Shown here: piece by piece, positions 32,594 through 39,748 of the stretch
How positions within the stretch are numbered: position 1 is the stretch's first letter
How the letters are laid out: the number at the start of each line of letters is the position of its first letter
Source of the DNA: Myceligenerans indicum
GTDB taxonomy: Bacteria; Actinomycetota; Actinomycetes; Actinomycetales; Cellulomonadaceae
DNA length: 64,000 bases
Direction: 5' to 3'
Assembly (NCBI RefSeq): GCF_016742955.1
Contig: NZ_JABBYC010000005.1
Coordinates: 62,001-126,000 of the forward strand
Notes under the pieces: generated by a model
What the model was told of the DNA's origin: nothing
What the model saw: the letters and a program-made list of their open reading frames with translations, nothing else
The model's database searches: none
Position numbers and translations under genes: made by a program

Positions 32594-33748
32594 GTGTCTC
32601 ATCTGGTCGTGGTGTTGACTGCGTTGAACCTGGAGTACGCGGCGGTCCGAGAGCATCTGGTCGATGTGGATCTGCGTCGTCATGATGCCGGAACCCGGTT
32701 CGAGATTGGACGGGTGCCGTCGTCGAGATGCCAGATCGTCCTCGGCCTGACCGGGGTCGGCAACCAGCCAGCGGCAGTGCTCGCAGAACGAGCGATCCAA
32801 TCGTTTGAGCCTGCGGCGGTTCTCTTCACGGGCATCGCGGGAGCGCTGTGGGACGGGACCCCGTTGGGAGACGTCGTCGTCGCGGACCGGGTCTACGCCT
32901 ATCACGGGGGGACGAGCGAGGACGACGGCTTCAAGGCGCGCCCTCGGATGTGGGAGACATCCCATGCACTGAGCCAGGTGGCGCATCATCTGGCGCGTCA
33001 GGGGCGCTGGACCGATCGGCTCGGTGATCGGGACTCCCGTCCCACGGTACGTTTCGGTGCTATTGCCGCCGGCGAGATCGTGCAGAACTCCAGGGTGTCG
33101 AAGGAGGCACATTGGATCCGCGAACACTTCAACGACGCCACCGCGATTGAGATGGAGGCTGCTGGCATCGCTCAGGCGGGCCATCTCAACAGTGCCCCGG
33201 TCGCAATCATCCGGGGAATCAGTGATTCCGCAGATGGGCGCAAGACGGCGGCGAACGACGAGAACTGGCAGCCGCGGGCTGCGGCGAACGCCGCGGCGTT
33301 CGCCGTGGAACTGGCGGTGGAACTCGTCGACGAGTCCAAGGAGGGCTACATGAAAGGGAGCATGCCCAGCGAGATCCCGATTGATGGAGGCGTCACCAAT
33401 ATGGTGGCCGGCGGAGTAGTCGGACAGATGGGTGGCGTGATCACGGGCGGCACGGTGCACCTGGTGACCGGGCCTCACCAGACGAGCGAGTCTTTCGACG
33501 TCGTGGCGGAGTTGCACACACTGCGGACGCTGATCGACGAGCGACACACCGCTGGGGTGACCGACGAAGAAACCCACAGGGACGCGGTCAAGGAAGTCGA
33601 AACGGCAGAACAGGCGCTGAATGCCGTCCCTCGTGCTTCGAAGCGGGCAGTGAACGCGCTCAAGCGACTGACTGGGTTGCTGGCAGACGTCTCCGATGTG
33701 GCCGCCCGGGCGAGAAGCCTCGCCGGAGCAGTGAAGGAGCTGGCATGA
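32594..33748 (+). CDS. Nucleoside phosphorylase/nucleosidase-domain effector with C-terminal signalling motif
   Basis: A 384-residue protein. Residues about 1-225 are a PNP_UDP_1 domain of the MTA/SAH nucleosidase type: VVVLTALNLEYAAV at the start, TGVGNQPAAV, VLFTGIAGAL, the purine-site segment ATAIEMEAAGIAQ and IIRGISDSADG. Residues 264-294 hold a Gly/Val-rich motif with core VGQMGGVITGGTVHL (276-290) that matches the N-terminus of the next protein. The last 90 residues are charged helices (RTLIDERHTAGVTDEE ... RASKRAVNALKRL). This layout, enzyme plus short amyloid-like motif, is known for effectors of actinobacterial NLR-type immune systems. GTG 32594 follows GAGGAGCAGTA. It overlaps the next gene by 4 bp. 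Confidence 0.75.
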   Translation: MSHLVVVLTALNLEYAAVREHLVDVDLRRHDAGTRFEIGRVPSSRCQIVLGLTGVGNQPAAVLAERAIQSFEPAAVLFTGIAGALWDGTPLGDVVVADRVYAYHGGTSEDDGFKARPRMWETSHALSQVAHHLARQGRWTDRLGDRDSRPTVRFGAIAAGEIVQNSRVSKEAHWIREHFNDATAIEMEAAGIAQAGHLNSAPVAIIRGISDSADGRKTAANDENWQPRAAANAAAFAVELAVELVDESKEGYMKGSMPSEIPIDGGVTNMVAGGVVGQMGGVITGGTVHLVTGPHQTSESFDVVAELHTLRTLIDERHTAGVTDEETHRDAVKEVETAEQALNAVPRASKRAVNALKRLTGLLADVSDVAARARSLAGAVKELA

Positions 33749-35775
33749 ACTGGAACAACACGTGGCAGGGCGGAGCACCGGACGGGGTTCCCGGCAGGCC
33801 GCCGAACGGCACGTCGGCCACTGGCGAGGACAGTGTCCAGAACGTCGCAGCCGACGGATCGTCTGTCGGCATGATGGCCGGAGAGATTCATGACAGTACG
33901 GTGCACGTGCACAGCACGTTGTACCAGATCACCAGGGAGGACCCGCCCGCGAAGCAGTTCGAGGCGGGACGACTCCGCTTGCAGGGAAGGCTTCCGCGGG
34001 ACGCGGAGCGGTACATCAGCAACGCACTGCTGGCAGGGCTCGACACGCCTGAGGTCCGGTACTTCTGGCTGCTCTCAATGTTCAGCATGCGTTCGAAGCG
34101 CGACCTGTCGCGAGAAGAACGAGACCGCGTCCTCGACGTGGCCGAGTCGGCAGCGCGTCCTCAGGGCGAAGCTGGTCCGTACACCGAGCCACTTCGTACT
34201 GTCTGCCTGTTGATCCGGCACACGTTGAAGGGCGAGGGGGATGCTGGGGCTCTAGGCACCAGTATCTCTGCTCTCCCGGAGGATCGTCGTGCCGAGATCG
34301 AGTATCACCTGGAGAACTTGTTGTCGGGCGTGGTCAAAGACCAGATCTGGCGTGACATGGTGGAACGGGCGGCGGAGGAGCGATACGCGAACGGTCGGGT
34401 CGATCGCGCCTGGGCCTACTTCCATGCAGTGCCGGAGCGTCCACGGATTGCGGAAGTGATCTCACCGGCCCGAGCCGCGAGGCGCACGGCGGCGATCGCC
34501 GGCTCGATCCCCGCCGCACTGACCGCGCTGTTCCTGGTGTTCGGGGCGCTGAGCAATCTGAATCTGACAGCAATCCTGGCGCTTTCCGTTCTCGGCGTCG
34601 GCAGTGTGATCGGCATCAAGGATGCCTTTGCCTGGAGATTGCTTCACAGTACGGCGGCGGTGCTGGCGCAGCGGCACCAGACAAACGAGCGTCAACCCAC
34701 TACATGGTTCACTTGGAACCTGCGCAGGGACTTCAAGGCTGACTTCAAGAAGTACAGGCCCGAGGGGCTCGAGGTGCAGGCGTGGCTGGCCGAGACTCAC
34801 GGTATGCGTCAGTTCCTCGAGCAGGACATGGCGTTTGCTTACGCGAACCATCCGTCGGTCTCGAACAGTTCGGTCCGGTGGATGGTTCGCTACTTTGCCA
34901 AGGATGCTGCTCGTCAATGGGCCCAGGGAACGTTTCGCACCCAGCAGGTAGCGCCATTCGACAGCACGGCGACAGCTCGTTGTATCGGATCGTTGGTCGC
35001 TGCTGCGATTGCGCTCCTGATTGCGGTTGTTGCTGAAGCCGACGTCCCGACGGTTTTGTTCTTCATTGTTTCCCTTTTTACCACACCGGGAGCGGTGCGC
35101 CGTTGGTATCAGGAATATGTTGCTCCGCGAATTGTGGACTCCCTTGAGGAGGATGCCAAGAAGCGCCTGAAACTTCTCGAATCCGAGTATGCGAGGTGGA
35201 GCACAAAGCTTGCATCCACGCGTCCTACCGACTTGGAGATGGAGTCCTGGCTGCGTGCCGATTCGACGCTCCTGGTGGAAGATGCGCTGAAGAAGTATCG
35301 CGTCTCATGGCGTGACGTCGTTGCACGCGTTGTATTGATGAGTCCGTACGGTGACTACCGGCGTGCCCGAATCACTGGAGGGCCGTGGTGGTACACGCAG
35401 ATGAACATGCAACTGTATCTGATGACCGACCTTGGCGTGCGCGGGTTCGCTGTCACCTCGAACTTTCGACAAGGAAAGTTCGGCCCTCCGACCGAGGAGA
35501 CGTTCAGCTACGATGCGCTTAGTTCCGCCAGGTTGGAGCCGCGGCCTGGTGGAAGCCGCAATCTGGTTCTCACGTTGAACTCAGGGCAGTCCAATGTCAT
35601 AAACATCATTCCTGGTCTGGAGAACCCGGAGCACCTTCCTGAGAGTGATTTTCAGGAAAGGGAGAACGAGAATGTCCGGCTCAACACCGATGCGTCTGGA
35701 ATCGAATACGCCCTGCAAGTGCTTCAGGGTGTAGCTGCGGAAAAACGGGAGTGGTTCGCCAACGCGAGCCGCTGA
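33745..35775 (+). CDS. Large membrane protein with N-terminal motif shared with the nucleosidase effector
   Basis: A 676-residue protein of unknown family. Residues 1-30 are Gly/Pro/Asn-rich; 41-55 (VGMMAGEIHDSTVHV) match the motif of the preceding effector at 8 of 15 positions. Residues about 65-245 look like helical repeats (RLRLQGRLPRDAERYISNAL, WRDMVERAAEERYANGRVDRAWAY). Two pairs of membrane helices follow, near 250-300 and 405-450, then a soluble C-terminal domain of about 220 residues. Base composition falls visibly in the second half (AT-rich codons), a sign of foreign origin. ATGA overlap with the upstream gene shows co-translation. It may be the receptor or membrane platform of the effector; this is inference. 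Confidence 0.7.
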   Translation: MNWNNTWQGGAPDGVPGRPPNGTSATGEDSVQNVAADGSSVGMMAGEIHDSTVHVHSTLYQITREDPPAKQFEAGRLRLQGRLPRDAERYISNALLAGLDTPEVRYFWLLSMFSMRSKRDLSREERDRVLDVAESAARPQGEAGPYTEPLRTVCLLIRHTLKGEGDAGALGTSISALPEDRRAEIEYHLENLLSGVVKDQIWRDMVERAAEERYANGRVDRAWAYFHAVPERPRIAEVISPARAARRTAAIAGSIPAALTALFLVFGALSNLNLTAILALSVLGVGSVIGIKDAFAWRLLHSTAAVLAQRHQTNERQPTTWFTWNLRRDFKADFKKYRPEGLEVQAWLAETHGMRQFLEQDMAFAYANHPSVSNSSVRWMVRYFAKDAARQWAQGTFRTQQVAPFDSTATARCIGSLVAAAIALLIAVVAEADVPTVLFFIVSLFTTPGAVRRWYQEYVAPRIVDSLEEDAKKRLKLLESEYARWSTKLASTRPTDLEMESWLRADSTLLVEDALKKYRVSWRDVVARVVLMSPYGDYRRARITGGPWWYTQMNMQLYLMTDLGVRGFAVTSNFRQGKFGPPTEETFSYDALSSARLEPRPGGSRNLVLTLNSGQSNVINIIPGLENPEHLPESDFQERENENVRLNTDASGIEYALQVLQGVAAEKREWFANASR

Positions 35776-35833
35776 TTCGGGCGAGGGCGCAGTGCTCGGC
35801 TCTGGCCGTGGTTGGGCGCCTGAACTCCCGGGG

Positions 35834-35858
35834 TCCCGCAGGCGTGAAGTCTGCGGGA
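35834..35858 (+). terminator. Hairpin terminator after the membrane-protein gene
   Basis: TCCCGCAG (35834-35841) pairs with CTGCGGGA (35851-35858) around 9 nt, followed by TCTTGGGTGATATT. It ends the Nudix-nucleosidase-membrane operon. The interval 35859-36072 contains no supported gene. Confidence 0.6.
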
Positions 35859-36072
35859 TCTTGGGTGATATTGGACAGTCCAGGCGCGGTGCGGCGCAGT
35901 AGCCGAGCCGCTGATACCAGGACCGGAGCGCGTGGTGCGCCACTCCATCGACGACGATGCCAGTGCTCTCGTCCATTTCGTGCGAGCCCGGATCTGTAGC
36001 GCGTTCCTTGCTGATTCAGCCACGGGCAAAAGGGTCTGGACCTGCGCGGATCGAGCAGGGAAGATCGAGGGC

Positions 36073-36642
36073 GTGGCAGAGCCAAAACATGGTATTAGTG
36101 TCGGGGAGTTGCTGCTTGCCGAGTACCAGAGCATCAAGGATGAGCAGAGGTCACGTATCGGGTTCCGGGACAATCTTCTCTACGCGACGCTTGCGGTGGT
36201 GGCGGCGATTACTGCCGCGGCTGCGCAAACGAAGGAACCGGTGATGCTACTTGCCCTGCCGCCGGCGTGCATCGTGCTGGGATGGACGTACATCGTGAAC
36301 GATGAGAAGATCTCCGCGATCGGCCAATATATCCGCGAGGAACTCGGCCCTCGCCTGACCCAGCAGGCATTTCTCCGGAAAGGGTTCGTGCCCTTCGGGT
36401 GGGAGAAGGTCCATCGTATCGATGCGCGTCGTCGCTCCCGAAAATGGATTCAGTGCCTGATCGATCTGACGGCGTTCTGCGGACTTCCGATTGCTGTCCT
36501 GGCAGCGTTCTGGGTGAGTCAACAGAATGATCCACTTCCTGTTGCACTATCTGTGCTGGAGGGTCTCCTGGTGATCGGTCTTGGTATACAGATCGTGCTG
36601 TACGCCAAGCCGTCGCTGAAGGAACCCAGTTCTATCCGGTGA
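36073..36642 (+). CDS. Four-helix membrane protein, unknown function
   Basis: A 189-residue protein starting VAEPKHGISVGELLLAEY. Four membrane helices are predicted in two pairs: LLYATLAVVAAITAAAA and MLLALPPACIVLGWTYIV, then LIDLTAFCGLPIAVLAAFW and VLEGLLVIGLGIQIVLYA, separated by a charged loop of about 60 residues. Similar small proteins with a G-E-L-L-L-A-E-Y / R-I-G-F-R-D-N-L-L-Y core occur in many Streptomyces genomes with no assigned role. GTG 36073 is chosen because conservation seems to begin there; the longer frame upstream is Arg-rich and unsupported. In this island it could be a membrane-acting effector, which is a guess. Confidence 0.65.
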   Translation: MAEPKHGISVGELLLAEYQSIKDEQRSRIGFRDNLLYATLAVVAAITAAAAQTKEPVMLLALPPACIVLGWTYIVNDEKISAIGQYIREELGPRLTQQAFLRKGFVPFGWEKVHRIDARRRSRKWIQCLIDLTAFCGLPIAVLAAFWVSQQNDPLPVALSVLEGLLVIGLGIQIVLYAKPSLKEPSSIR

Positions 36643-36856
36643 AGAGCTGACCATGCTCGCCGTCGTCGGCTAGCGGTGGTGGTCGACGACGCCGATTTCT
36701 CGAATGGTGAGTGATAGTAGAGATATCGCACTGAAGCGCGCCGAAGGCAGGACACGGGTTCTTCTCGATCGCTTCGTCAGGCCGGCGCGCCGCCCCTTTC
36801 CGAATCGGTCTGCCGCACCGTTCAGGCGTTGCGGTTGGTGCAGATGGGAGCCTGGG

Positions 36857-37219
36857 ATGAGCGATCTTCTCGCGCGGGATGCCGCCGCAGTGCATCATGC
36901 GCTCGAACGGGGCGGTGACGACTTGTCACTGTCGATGCATCGGTCCACGGCCGAGCTTGTCGCGGCCCTTCTCGACGCGCGGGCCCACGGCGTGCCGGAG
37001 GAAGGGACCCCGACACGGGCCGCGGAGCTACTGGGAGTGTTTCGCCCGCACGTGCGGCGGCTCATGGACCGGGGCGAACTGCCGTTCCGGATGGTCGGCT
37101 CGCACCACCGGCTGCCTTTGGCTGCCGTCGAAGCGTTCCGGGAGCGTGAGCGCTCCCGGCGGGCCGAGGCGCTGGCCGATCTGGCCGAGCTCGAGAACGA
37201 GCTGGGTCTCACGGAGTGA
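36857..37219 (+). CDS. Excisionase-type HTH antitoxin (partner of a PIN toxin)
   Basis: A 120-residue protein with a MerR/excisionase-like helix-turn-helix in its second half: TPTRAAELLGVFRPHVRRLM followed by RMVGSHHRLPLAAVEAFRE. This domain plus a helical N-terminus is the usual antitoxin encoded before PIN-domain toxins in actinomycetes. ATG 36857 has GGGAGCCTGG upstream. The expected toxin start, GTG 37216, overlaps its stop (GTGA), but that toxin is broken. The antitoxin itself is intact. Confidence 0.8.
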   Translation: MSDLLARDAAAVHHALERGGDDLSLSMHRSTAELVAALLDARAHGVPEEGTPTRAAELLGVFRPHVRRLMDRGELPFRMVGSHHRLPLAAVEAFRERERSRRAEALADLAELENELGLTE

Positions 37220-37390
37220 CTGCCCTGAACCGGCCGAGGGTGGTCCTGTCCGATTTGCGGCAGTCAGTGAGCTGAACCTGGAGGTGCGGCATCCCGATGA
37301 GGTGCTCGCGCGGCTGGTTCGCCCCCGTCCGATCGAGATGCTGGCCGTGCACCGGATCTGCGTCGAGCGGCTCAAGGGGGCGACCGACGA
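37216..37390 (+). pseudogene. Remnant of a PIN-domain toxin
   Basis: GTG 37216 begins VTALNRPRVVLSD, the usual first strand of VapC-like PIN toxins from this antitoxin family, but the frame stops at TGA 37273. In the next frame the sequence continues LNLEVRHPDEVLARLV (about 37271-37318), which resembles the 'V-x-H-P-D-E-x-L' segment of the C-terminal half of such toxins. The central catalytic part with the acidic residues is missing, so a deletion has removed it. The gene cannot make an active nuclease. Confidence 0.6.
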
Positions 37391-37539
37391 GTCAACAGTC
37401 GCGGCCCTGTGCCGTGCTGACGCGCCACGGACTGCCGATCTCATCAAGGCGCCTCTCATTGACGATGCGCGAAGCCACCAAGCAGCGGCCTCGCAGCGGT
37501 CCTGGCGACGCATGTGCTCCCATCACGCCGACGAGTTCC

Positions 37540-37631
37540 GGCAGAACGACCAGCAACTTAACGACGAAACAGCCAGCAACCATGCGACAGAACGACCGTG
37601 AAGCGTGCGGCAAAACGACGGCCGATGTGGG
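37540..37631 (+). repeat. Four 23-bp iterons upstream of the first DUF4143 ATPase gene
   Basis: Degenerate direct repeats start at 37540, 37563, 37586 and 37609, with an exact 23-bp period. They begin GGCAGAACGACC, GACGAAACAGCC, GACAGAACGACC and GGCAAAACGACG. The last unit ends 11 bp before the GTG. A related set lies upstream of the second DUF4143 gene. The stretch 37391-37539 holds nothing else recognisable. Confidence 0.7.
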
Positions 37632-37642
37632 AGGCTCGTCCT

Positions 37643-38911
37643 GTGAACACCCGAGGAAGCTCCGTGAGCAGTGCGTTCGTACCCCGTCGTGCCGCTGAAT
37701 CTGTGAGGGAGGCGCTCGCGGACACGCGCGTCGTCCTGGTGAACGGCGCGCGCCAGAGCGGTAAGAGCACACTCGTGCGCCGGATCGGGAAGGATCATGG
37801 CGCCGACTGGTACACCCTGGATGACGCCGACACCCAGGAGTTCGCCGCGAGAGACTCGCGGAGCTTTGTTCGGCTTGCTCAGCGGATGATCATCGACGAT
37901 GTGCAGCGCATCCCGGCGCTCCTTCTTGCGATCAAGGCGCTGGTCGATGAAGAGCCGGATCCCGGGCGGTTCCTGCTCACCGGATCATCGCGCCTGCTGG
38001 CCATGCGGGACCTGCCCGACACGCTCGTGGGCCGGATGGAGACGATCGAGCTGTGGCCGCTGTCTCAGGGGGAGATCGATGCTACGCCGGACGGGTTCGT
38101 GGATGCCGCCTTCGCCCTGGGTCCCGAACTGCGCCACGAATCGTCAGTGGATCGCACCGGGTACATCGAGCGGATCGTGCGGGGCGGGTTCCCTGACGCC
38201 GTCCGCCGCGCGCCTGGCCGGCGGGAGCAGTACTTCGAGTCGTACGTCGCCGACATGATCGATCGGGATGTCATGCAGGTGTGGGACATCGAGCGTGGCC
38301 GCGAGATGCATGCGCTGGTCCGGCTCCTGGCCGCCAGGTCCGGCCAGATCATGGTTCCGGCGTCCTTGTCGAACGGGCTGGAGGTCTCGGCGCAGACCGT
38401 GCGTCGCTACCTCGCTCTGCTCGAAGAAGTGTTCCTGATCAAGCAGATCCCGGCCTGGACCCGGAACCTCAATACGCGCAGCATCGCGAAGTCGAAGCTT
38501 GCCTTCGTCGACTCGGGCGTCGCGGCGGCGTTGCTCGATCAGGACGCTTCTCGACTGCGTAAGCCTGGCAGTCCGCTGGGTGGCCTTCTCGAAGGGTTCG
38601 TGGCGATGGAGATCGCGCGCCAGCTCACCTGGTCCCGTACCCGCGCGGAGCTGTTCCACTACCGGACACGGGACCAGGTCGAAGTCGATATCGTTCTGGA
38701 GAATCGCCGGGGCGAGGTGATCGCGATCGAGGTGAAGTCCTCGGCCACGCCGTCGACGGAGGACTTCCGCGGGATCCGGCACCTGCATGAACGGGTCGGC
38801 GACGATCTCGTCGCGGGCTACGTCCTGCACGCGGGACCGCACACGCTTCCCTTCGGGAACAAGTATCGGGCGGTCCCCATCAGCGCGCTCTGGGAGACGG
38901 CACCCGCCTGA
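37643..38911 (+). CDS. AAA+ ATPase with DUF4143/nuclease-like C-terminal domain, copy 1
   Basis: A 422-residue protein of the ATP-binding/DUF4143 family. Walker A is GARQSGKST (residues 35-43); Walker B is MIIDDVQRIP, in which the usual catalytic Glu (DEIQR) is Asp. GRFLLTGSSRLL is the sensor-1 region. A winged-helix segment around LSNGLEVSAQTVRRYLALLE follows, then a PD-(D/E)XK-like end: QVEVDIVLENRRG ... AIEVKSSA. Such proteins are frequent in genomic islands; their role is not established. GTG 37643 has GGGAGG 8 nt upstream. Four iterons precede it, and a copy of the pdxS tail begins 31 bp after it. Confidence 0.82.
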   Translation: MNTRGSSVSSAFVPRRAAESVREALADTRVVLVNGARQSGKSTLVRRIGKDHGADWYTLDDADTQEFAARDSRSFVRLAQRMIIDDVQRIPALLLAIKALVDEEPDPGRFLLTGSSRLLAMRDLPDTLVGRMETIELWPLSQGEIDATPDGFVDAAFALGPELRHESSVDRTGYIERIVRGGFPDAVRRAPGRREQYFESYVADMIDRDVMQVWDIERGREMHALVRLLAARSGQIMVPASLSNGLEVSAQTVRRYLALLEEVFLIKQIPAWTRNLNTRSIAKSKLAFVDSGVAAALLDQDASRLRKPGSPLGGLLEGFVAMEIARQLTWSRTRAELFHYRTRDQVEVDIVLENRRGEVIAIEVKSSATPSTEDFRGIRHLHERVGDDLVAGYVLHAGPHTLPFGNKYRAVPISALWETAPA

Positions 38912-38933
38912 TGCCGACGAGGCGCGTCAATCT

Positions 38934-38998
38934 TGGACCACGGCATCAACGTGGAGGAGGAACCGGAGCCGGTGCGGCTGGCCGAGCGGGGTTGGTGA
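38934..38998 (+). repeat. pdxS 3'-end direct repeat, copy 2
   Basis: Positions 38942-38998 match the last 57 bp of pdxS at 55 positions and keep its reading frame and stop codon. The bases just before (TGGACCAC, 38934-38941) are shared with the third copy at 41057 but not with pdxS. A hairpin follows 19 bp later, as at the true pdxS end. This could be the original chromosomal pdxS end displaced by insertion, or an incoming attachment site. Confidence 0.8.
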
Positions 38999-39016
38999 CG
39001 TTCCGTCCCGAGCGCG

Positions 39017-39049
39017 CCGAGGCGCCCTGACGGAGGTGGGGCGCCTCGG
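39017..39049 (+). terminator. 10-bp hairpin after the second pdxS tail
   Basis: CCGAGGCGCC (39017-39026) pairs with GGCGCCTCGG (39040-39049) around 13 nt. Its position relative to the pdxS-tail stop parallels the terminator after pdxS itself, but the sequence differs. Confidence 0.65.
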
Positions 39050-39647
39050 ACCTCGTGTTTGCGGGGACTGTCCTCGCCTGTTTGCGGGTGATGTTTCACC
39101 TGACGTCGTTGATCTTCATGACCGTGACGGCTTCCAGTTCCTGGCGCGGCTGCGTGAGATCCATGACGACGTGCGCAGTGTCCTCATGGATGTGGAGACG
39201 CTGCTGCGCTTCCGAGAACTGTGGGTTCCTGACGTGGAGCCTGTATCGGTGAGGACGGAGCGGCTGGGCGCCGGTGAGCGCGCGGCGCTCGAACTGCTCC
39301 ATACCGAGGGCGGTGTGCGGCTCGAGCAGGAACGCGTGCCGTGGGAGTACGCCTGGGGGGATGCTGCGGCGCGAGTTGGGATGATCGGCCGCCCGTGCCG
39401 CTGCGGGTCCTTCTGGGGGTCCTGCAATCCATCACGGCACTATCCGCCTCCAGCTGTCGATGCGGGCCTACGGCCAATGAGCAGGTACTTCGCCGGGATC
39501 GTGGGCGCGAGCTGGAATTGGCCGCTCAGGGCAGGCGGTGGTGGTCACGTCGGTGAACCGCGTTGGACGCAGGAGCTGGAGCGGGCCACGGTAGGCATGA
39601 GCGCGATGATGCACGTGGATCGAACGTTGTCACTGCGAGCCACATCG
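39050..39647. other. Apparently gene-poor stretch with decayed coding sequence
   Basis: No complete gene is supported. A frame over about 39080-39590 contains plausible protein-like sequence (LREIHDDVRSVLMDVETLLR, then ERAALELLHTEGGVRLEQER), but it has no good start, becomes Gly/Arg/Pro-rich and matches no family I recognise. It may be the remains of a gene damaged during island turnover. Confidence 0.4.
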
Positions 39648-39736
39648 TGCGGAATCAGCGGCCTCGGCGCTGCAGAACAGCGACTTGGATGCTGCAGAAC
39701 AGCGGCTTTGGGCTTGCAGAACAGCGGCTTACGAGG
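39648..39736 (+). repeat. Four 22-23 bp iterons upstream of the second DUF4143 ATPase gene
   Basis: Direct repeats start at 39648, 39671, 39693 and 39715. The last three begin TGCAGAACAGCG with period 22; the first, TGCGGAATCAGCG, is more diverged. The array ends 12 bp before the GTG. The core GCAGAAC is shared with the 23-bp iterons at 37540. Confidence 0.75.
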
Positions 39737-39748
39737 TGTCATGGTGCT

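Noticed and set aside
39080..39590. A gene between the second pdxS tail and the second DUF4143 gene
   Set aside because: A partly protein-like frame exists, but there is no convincing start or family match and the sequence becomes low-complexity; reported only as decayed sequence.
37540..39736. The 22-23 bp repeats as a CRISPR array
   Set aside because: The repeats are contiguous with no spacers, are degenerate, and no cas genes exist; they fit iterons.
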